Positions 32,047-33,198 of a stretch of DNA of 33,198 nucleotides are shown here, piece by piece. Both the position numbers and the translations under genes were made by a program. This DNA is from Eubacterium sp. CAG:274 (GTDB lineage Bacteria > Bacillota > Clostridia > Lachnospirales > CAG-274), in the NCBI GenBank assembly GCA_000432155.1, contig FR888497.1, positions 148,554 to 181,751 of the forward strand, written 5' to 3'. The notes under the pieces were generated by a model, which ran no database searches, was not told the origin of the DNA, and worked only from the letters and a program-made list of their open reading frames with translations. Each line of letters opens with the position of its first letter. Within the stretch, counting starts at the first letter, position 1.

Positions 32047-32457
32047 TTGATTAAACCAATTATGAAGGATGTTTTATTTTTAAAACAAAAGTCTGATACC
32101 GCAACAAAAGCAGATTTTGCTGTTGTGATTGATTTATTGGATACATTAAAAGCAAATGAAGAACATTGTGTAGGTATGGCTGCAAATATGATAGGTGTTG
32201 CTAAAAGGATTATTGCTGTGAATATAGGTTTTACAAATATAGCTATGATTAATCCTTATATAATATGGAAAGATAATCCATTTGAAACAGAGGAAGGTTG
32301 TCTTTCATTATTTGGAGTTCGAAAAACAACTAGATATGAAAATATTGAGGTTGAATATTTAGATATTAATTTTAAGAAACAAAAGCAAAAATTTACAGGT
32401 TGGACTGCACAGATAATTCAACATGAAGTAGACCATTGTGATGGTATTATTATATAA
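32047..32457 (+). CDS. peptide deformylase-like protein with altered motif I
   Basis: A 136-residue deformylase family protein, shorter than typical enzymes. Motif II EGCLS (Cys85) and motif III QHEVDH (His126, Glu127, His130) keep all metal ligands and the catalytic Glu. Motif I, normally GxGLAAxQ, reads CVGMAANMIG (41-50): the catalytic Gln is Met48 and the first Gly is Cys41. The chosen TTG start has GGAG eight bases upstream and gives the family-typical MIKPIMKD; the apparent frame up to 31984 runs through the promoter. Not linked to fmt. It may be a variant deformylase or a paralogue with another role. Confidence 0.85.
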   Translation: MIKPIMKDVLFLKQKSDTATKADFAVVIDLLDTLKANEEHCVGMAANMIGVAKRIIAVNIGFTNIAMINPYIIWKDNPFETEEGCLSLFGVRKTTRYENIEVEYLDINFKKQKQKFTGWTAQIIQHEVDHCDGIII

Positions 32458-32484
32458 AAAGACGGAGTAATCTCCGTCTTTTTT
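32456..32484. terminator. bidirectional intrinsic terminator
   Basis: AAAAAGACGGAG (32456-32467) pairs perfectly with CTCCGTCTTTTT (32472-32483) over a TAAT loop. It separates the convergent deformylase-like and rubrerythrin genes and has A and T runs suitable for both directions. Confidence 0.92.
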
Positions 32485-32495
32485 GTCAATTAATA

Positions 32496-33038
32496 TTAAC
32501 CAAAGTATCTGTTTAAAAGACCGGCAAATGCTTTACCATGTCTAGCTTCATCTCTAGCCATTTCATGAACTGTATCATGGATAGCATCAAGGTTCTGCTG
32601 TTTAGCAAGCTTAGCTAACTCAACCTTACCAGCTGTTGCACCATTTTCAGCAGCAACTCTTAATTCAAGGTTCTTCTTAGTAGATTCAGTAACAACTTCA
32701 CCTAACATCTCTGCGAACTTAGCTGCATGTTCAGCTTCTTCAAAAGCTATTCTTTTATATGCTTCTGCAACTTCAGGATAACCTTCTCTGTCAGCAACTC
32801 TACTCATTGCAAGATACATACCAACTTCTGTACATTCACCATTGAAGTTTTCTCTAAGACCTTCAACAATCTTAGGGTCGATACCTTCTGCAATACCAAC
32901 TTCATGTTCAGCAGCCCAAGATAATTCGCCAGTCTGTTCTTTAAACTTTTCAGCACCAGCACCACAGATAGGACACTTTTCTGGTGGGCAATCACCTTCA
33001 TGTACATAACCACAAATAATACAGACAAATTTCTTCAT
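32496..33038 (-). CDS. reverse rubrerythrin
   Basis: A 180-residue protein with an N-terminal rubredoxin domain (Cys6, Cys9, Cys22, Cys25 in CIICG and CPICG) followed by a ferritin-like four-helix diiron domain. Diiron ligand motifs are FNGECTEVGMYL, AFEEAEHAAKFAE, AENGATAGKVE and DEARHGKAF. The domain order is inverted relative to classical rubrerythrin, typical of clostridial reverse rubrerythrins that reduce peroxide or oxygen in anaerobes. ATG 33038 (MKKFVC) has GGAGG nine bases upstream; an ATG two codons earlier is too close to it. The consensus promoter and strong ribosome-binding site suggest high expression. Confidence 0.95.
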   Translation of the reverse strand: MKKFVCIICGYVHEGDCPPEKCPICGAGAEKFKEQTGELSWAAEHEVGIAEGIDPKIVEGLRENFNGECTEVGMYLAMSRVADREGYPEVAEAYKRIAFEEAEHAAKFAEMLGEVVTESTKKNLELRVAAENGATAGKVELAKLAKQQNLDAIHDTVHEMARDEARHGKAFAGLLNRYFG

Positions 33039-33073
33039 AATCATTTACCTCCATAAAATAAATTTATTTTTAT

Positions 33074-33090
33074 TTAATAATTATTATTAA
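33074..33090. promoter_or_regulatory. PerR-like operator upstream of rubrerythrin
   Basis: A perfect 8-1-8 palindrome, TTAATAAT-N-ATTATTAA. The inner 7-1-7 matches the Bacillus Per box TTATAATNATTATAA at 6 of 7 positions in each half. It spans about +4 to +20 from the predicted transcription start, a repressing position. AT richness raises the chance of coincidence. Confidence 0.6.
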
Positions 33091-33100
33091 TTGTAATATT

Positions 33101-33129
33101 ATTATACACAAATGAGAGTATTTTGTCAA
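33101..33129 (-). promoter_or_regulatory. consensus sigma-A promoter of rubrerythrin
   Basis: Minus strand TTGACA (33124-33129), 17-base spacer, TATAAT (33101-33106): a perfect match to both hexamers with optimal spacing. Transcription should start near 33094. The remaining bases to 33198 are AT-rich with no feature recognised. Confidence 0.9.
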
Positions 33130-33198
33130 TAGCTATTTAAAAATTTTTATAAAAATTTACTTTAAATTTATAAAATTAAAATATCATAGTATAATTTT

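Noticed and set aside
1..33198. Mobile element, prophage, CRISPR array, toxin-antitoxin or defence island
   Set aside because: All genes but a few fit core housekeeping or sporulation families; no transposase, integrase, repeats with spacers or toxin-antitoxin pair was recognised on either strand.

Overview
The window is AT-rich chromosomal DNA (roughly 30% GC by eye) from an endospore-forming anaerobic Firmicute. Evidence for this is a spoIIA-sigF-spoVA sporulation block, a rubredoxin-first (reverse) rubrerythrin, the dgt-dnaG-rpoD order, an FMN riboswitch over a ribDEBAH operon, and frequent TTG/GTG starts. A Lachnospirales-type clostridium is my best guess; the short deformylase-like protein points the same way, but rank below class is inference. 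No tRNA, rRNA, CRISPR array, transposase, phage gene or recognisable defence island is visible. No gene-free stretch exceeds 300 bases; the longest is about 260 bases (22783-23040), between the CAP-protein gene and prfC.

Layout. (1) 1-4393, plus strand: the end of a probable yqfD, then phoH-ybeY-cdd-udg-era-yqzL-recO, an RNA/ribosome and DNA-repair cluster with many overlapping or abutting genes. (2) 4390-8080, plus strand: promoter, FMN riboswitch, intrinsic terminator and the riboflavin operon ribD-ribE-ribBA-ribH. (3) 8078-15213, minus strand: dgt-dnaG-rpoD, an intrinsic terminator, then trmK-nif3-nucleoside kinase. (4) 15325-20510, minus strand: spoIIAA-spoIIAB-sigF, a strong hairpin, spoVAA-AB-AC-AD-AE, then mntP with its own promoter. 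(5) 20543-21888, plus strand: lexA translationally coupled to a DnaQ-like exonuclease, divergent from spoIIAA. (6) 21898-22782, minus: a secreted Thr-rich CAP protein. (7) 22976-24669, plus: prfC. (8) 24736-27467, minus: tldD-tldE. (9) 27563-29710, minus: an OmpR-type two-component system. (10) 29741-31941, minus: small alarmone synthetase, metallophosphoesterase and cyclophilin operon. (11) 31984-32484, plus: deformylase-like gene. (12) 32496-33129, minus: reverse rubrerythrin with a consensus promoter and a PerR-like palindrome.

How it fits together. Most genes are core housekeeping. The regulatory architecture is the most interesting part: a Spo0A-box match inside the lexA promoter spacer in the spoIIAA/lexA divergent region; hairpins placed exactly before trmK and spoVAA with no room for a new promoter; and a perfect 8-1-8 palindrome just after the rubrerythrin transcription start. 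Protein-level oddities are a deformylase homologue without the motif I glutamine, a ThrRS-like/uridine-kinase fusion, and a small alarmone synthetase with a C-terminal extension. I did not find a convincing wholly new multi-gene system.
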